Source: Streptomyces sp. GESEQ-4 (GTDB taxonomy: Bacteria; Actinomycetota; Actinomycetes; Streptomycetales; Streptomycetaceae). From it: a DNA stretch of 39,074 nt. The stretch's first letter is position 1, and every line of letters starts with the position of its first letter. The stretch spans positions 1 through 39,074 of the forward strand of contig NZ_JAFFSU010000044.1 in the NCBI RefSeq assembly GCF_017948455.1. The letters are read 5' to 3'. The notes under the pieces were generated by a model. The model was not told the DNA's origin. It did not search any database and saw nothing but the letters and a program-made list of their open reading frames with translations. Made by a program: the position numbers and the translations under genes. Positions 38,383-39,074 of this stretch are shown in pieces.

Positions 38383-39074
38383 TCCAGGGCCTCCATCACC
38401 TGCGTGACCGTGAGCCACCGCTGGGGGGCCAGGATTTTCGTGACCTGCGGGGCGAAGGACGGGGACGACACGACGACGTCGGCTGTCGGGCCGTCGGCGA
38501 TCACCTCGCCCTCTGCCAGGAGGACCACCCGGTGCGCGAGTTCGGCGGCGAGTTCCACGTCGTGGGTGGCGAGGATGATCGCGTGGCCCTGTGCGGCCAG
38601 TTCGCGCAGGAGCGTGACCAGGCGGGCCTTCGCCGCGTAGTCGAGGCCGCGGGTCGGCTCGTCGAGGAGCAGGAGTTGCGGGCGGGCGGTGAGGACGACC
38701 GCCAGCGCGAGCGTCAGCCGCTGGCCCTCGGACAGGTCGCGCGGGTGCGCGTCGTCCGAGATGCCGGGGAGGAGTTCGGAGACGAGGGTGCGGCAGGTTC
38801 CGGGCGCTGCGCTTGCGTCGGCGTCTGCGGCTGTGCACTCGCCGGCGACTGTGTCGGCGTAGAGGAGGTCTCGGGGTTCCTGGGGGACCAGGCCGACGGC
38901 TCCGCCGGTGGTGACGGTTCCCTCCGTGGGTTTTACGAGGCCGACCAGGGTGTTGAGGAGGGTGGATTTGCCGGCGCCGTTGCGGCCCATGAGGGCGATG
39001 GTTTCGCCGGGAGTGACGGTGAGGTCGATGTGGCGTAGGGCCTGGATGTGGTTGCGGGTTACGGAGAGGGTGCG
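38379..39074 (-). CDS. ABC transporter ATP-binding protein, C-terminal part (runs off window)
   Basis: 231 visible residues, open to the window edge in frame. The Walker A loop GRNGAGKST, Q-loop VPQEP, signature LSEGQRLTLALA (LSGGQ variant), Walker B LLLLDEPTRGLD, and H-loop ATHD make it an ABC ATPase. Coupled to an S-component gene by a four-base overlap, it is probably the ATPase of an ECF transporter; it could be the second half of a fused two-ATPase subunit, which the window cannot show. A short N-terminal part, RHIDLTVTPGETIALM, precedes Walker A. Confidence 0.92.
   Translation of the reverse strand, partial: RTLSVTRNHIQALRHIDLTVTPGETIALMGRNGAGKSTLLNTLVGLVKPTEGTVTTGGAVGLVPQEPRDLLYADTVAGECTAADADASAAPGTCRTLVSELLPGISDDAHPRDLSEGQRLTLALAVVLTARPQLLLLDEPTRGLDYAAKARLVTLLRELAAQGHAIILATHDVELAAELAHRVVLLAEGEVIADGPTADVVVSSPSFAPQVTKILAPQRWLTVTQVMEALE

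Overview
The window is very GC-rich with strong third-position G/C bias, GGAGG-type ribosome sites, frequent GTG/TTG starts and typical Streptomyces families: WhiJ-like XRE/DUF5753 with DUF397, DUF2277, GT87/PAP2 fusion, GH92, DHA2-type MFS and dispersed hairpin repeats. It reads as a Streptomyces (or close relative) chromosome segment, mostly housekeeping and secreted-enzyme genes with one clearly acquired patch. No rRNA, tRNA or CRISPR array was seen.

Layout. 1-8.4 kb: end of a GNAT acetyltransferase, a ketopantoate-reductase family gene, DUF2277, DedA, a secreted copper-SOD-like protein lacking zinc ligands, DoxX, an FAD/NAD(P)-binding protein, a PhoD-like phosphatase and a secreted HNH nuclease. 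8.5-10.2 kb: a yybP-ykoY (manganese) riboswitch ahead of a TMEM165/GDT1 cation exporter, then a HAD phosphatase. 10.4-16.3 kb: a zinc-ribbon/peptidoglycan-binding-like membrane protein, a large MFS exporter with a C-terminal winged-helix-like domain, a hypothetical gene, a pair of adjacent genes sharing a helical motif, DUF1992 and an FHA-like protein. 16.3-19.3 kb: an O-methyltransferase and a GT87-PAP2 fusion.

19.3-22.9 kb: a WhiJ-type regulatory locus. An XRE/DUF5753 regulator and a DUF397 protein face a tightly packed three-gene operon encoding an RsbW-like ATPase, a coiled-coil protein with a weak J-domain resemblance, and a stand-alone seven-repeat Reg_prop propeller. 22.9-27.3 kb: a secreted GH92 alpha-mannosidase, then a divergent HxlR regulator and an SDR-like protein lacking the catalytic Tyr and Lys.

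27.3-32.7 kb: an acquired, partly decayed island. Recombinase remnants (a resolvase tail, an integrase lacking its catalytic domain, a serine recombinase fragment) lie around a three-gene module: EACC1, a CHAT-domain protease and a helical protein translationally coupled to CHAT. Two imperfect direct repeats of about 66 bp bracket the module. EACC1 and CHAT are recurrent components of predicted actinobacterial conflict/defence systems, so this is the best candidate for a little-described system.

32.7-39 kb: a FadA5-like thiolase diverging from a CYP125-like P450 across a KstR-like palindrome, the same arrangement as the mycobacterial cholesterol side-chain genes. An AGAT-like amidinotransferase, a secreted SLT-domain protein, and an ECF-type transporter (S component plus the end of an ATPase that runs off the window) follow.
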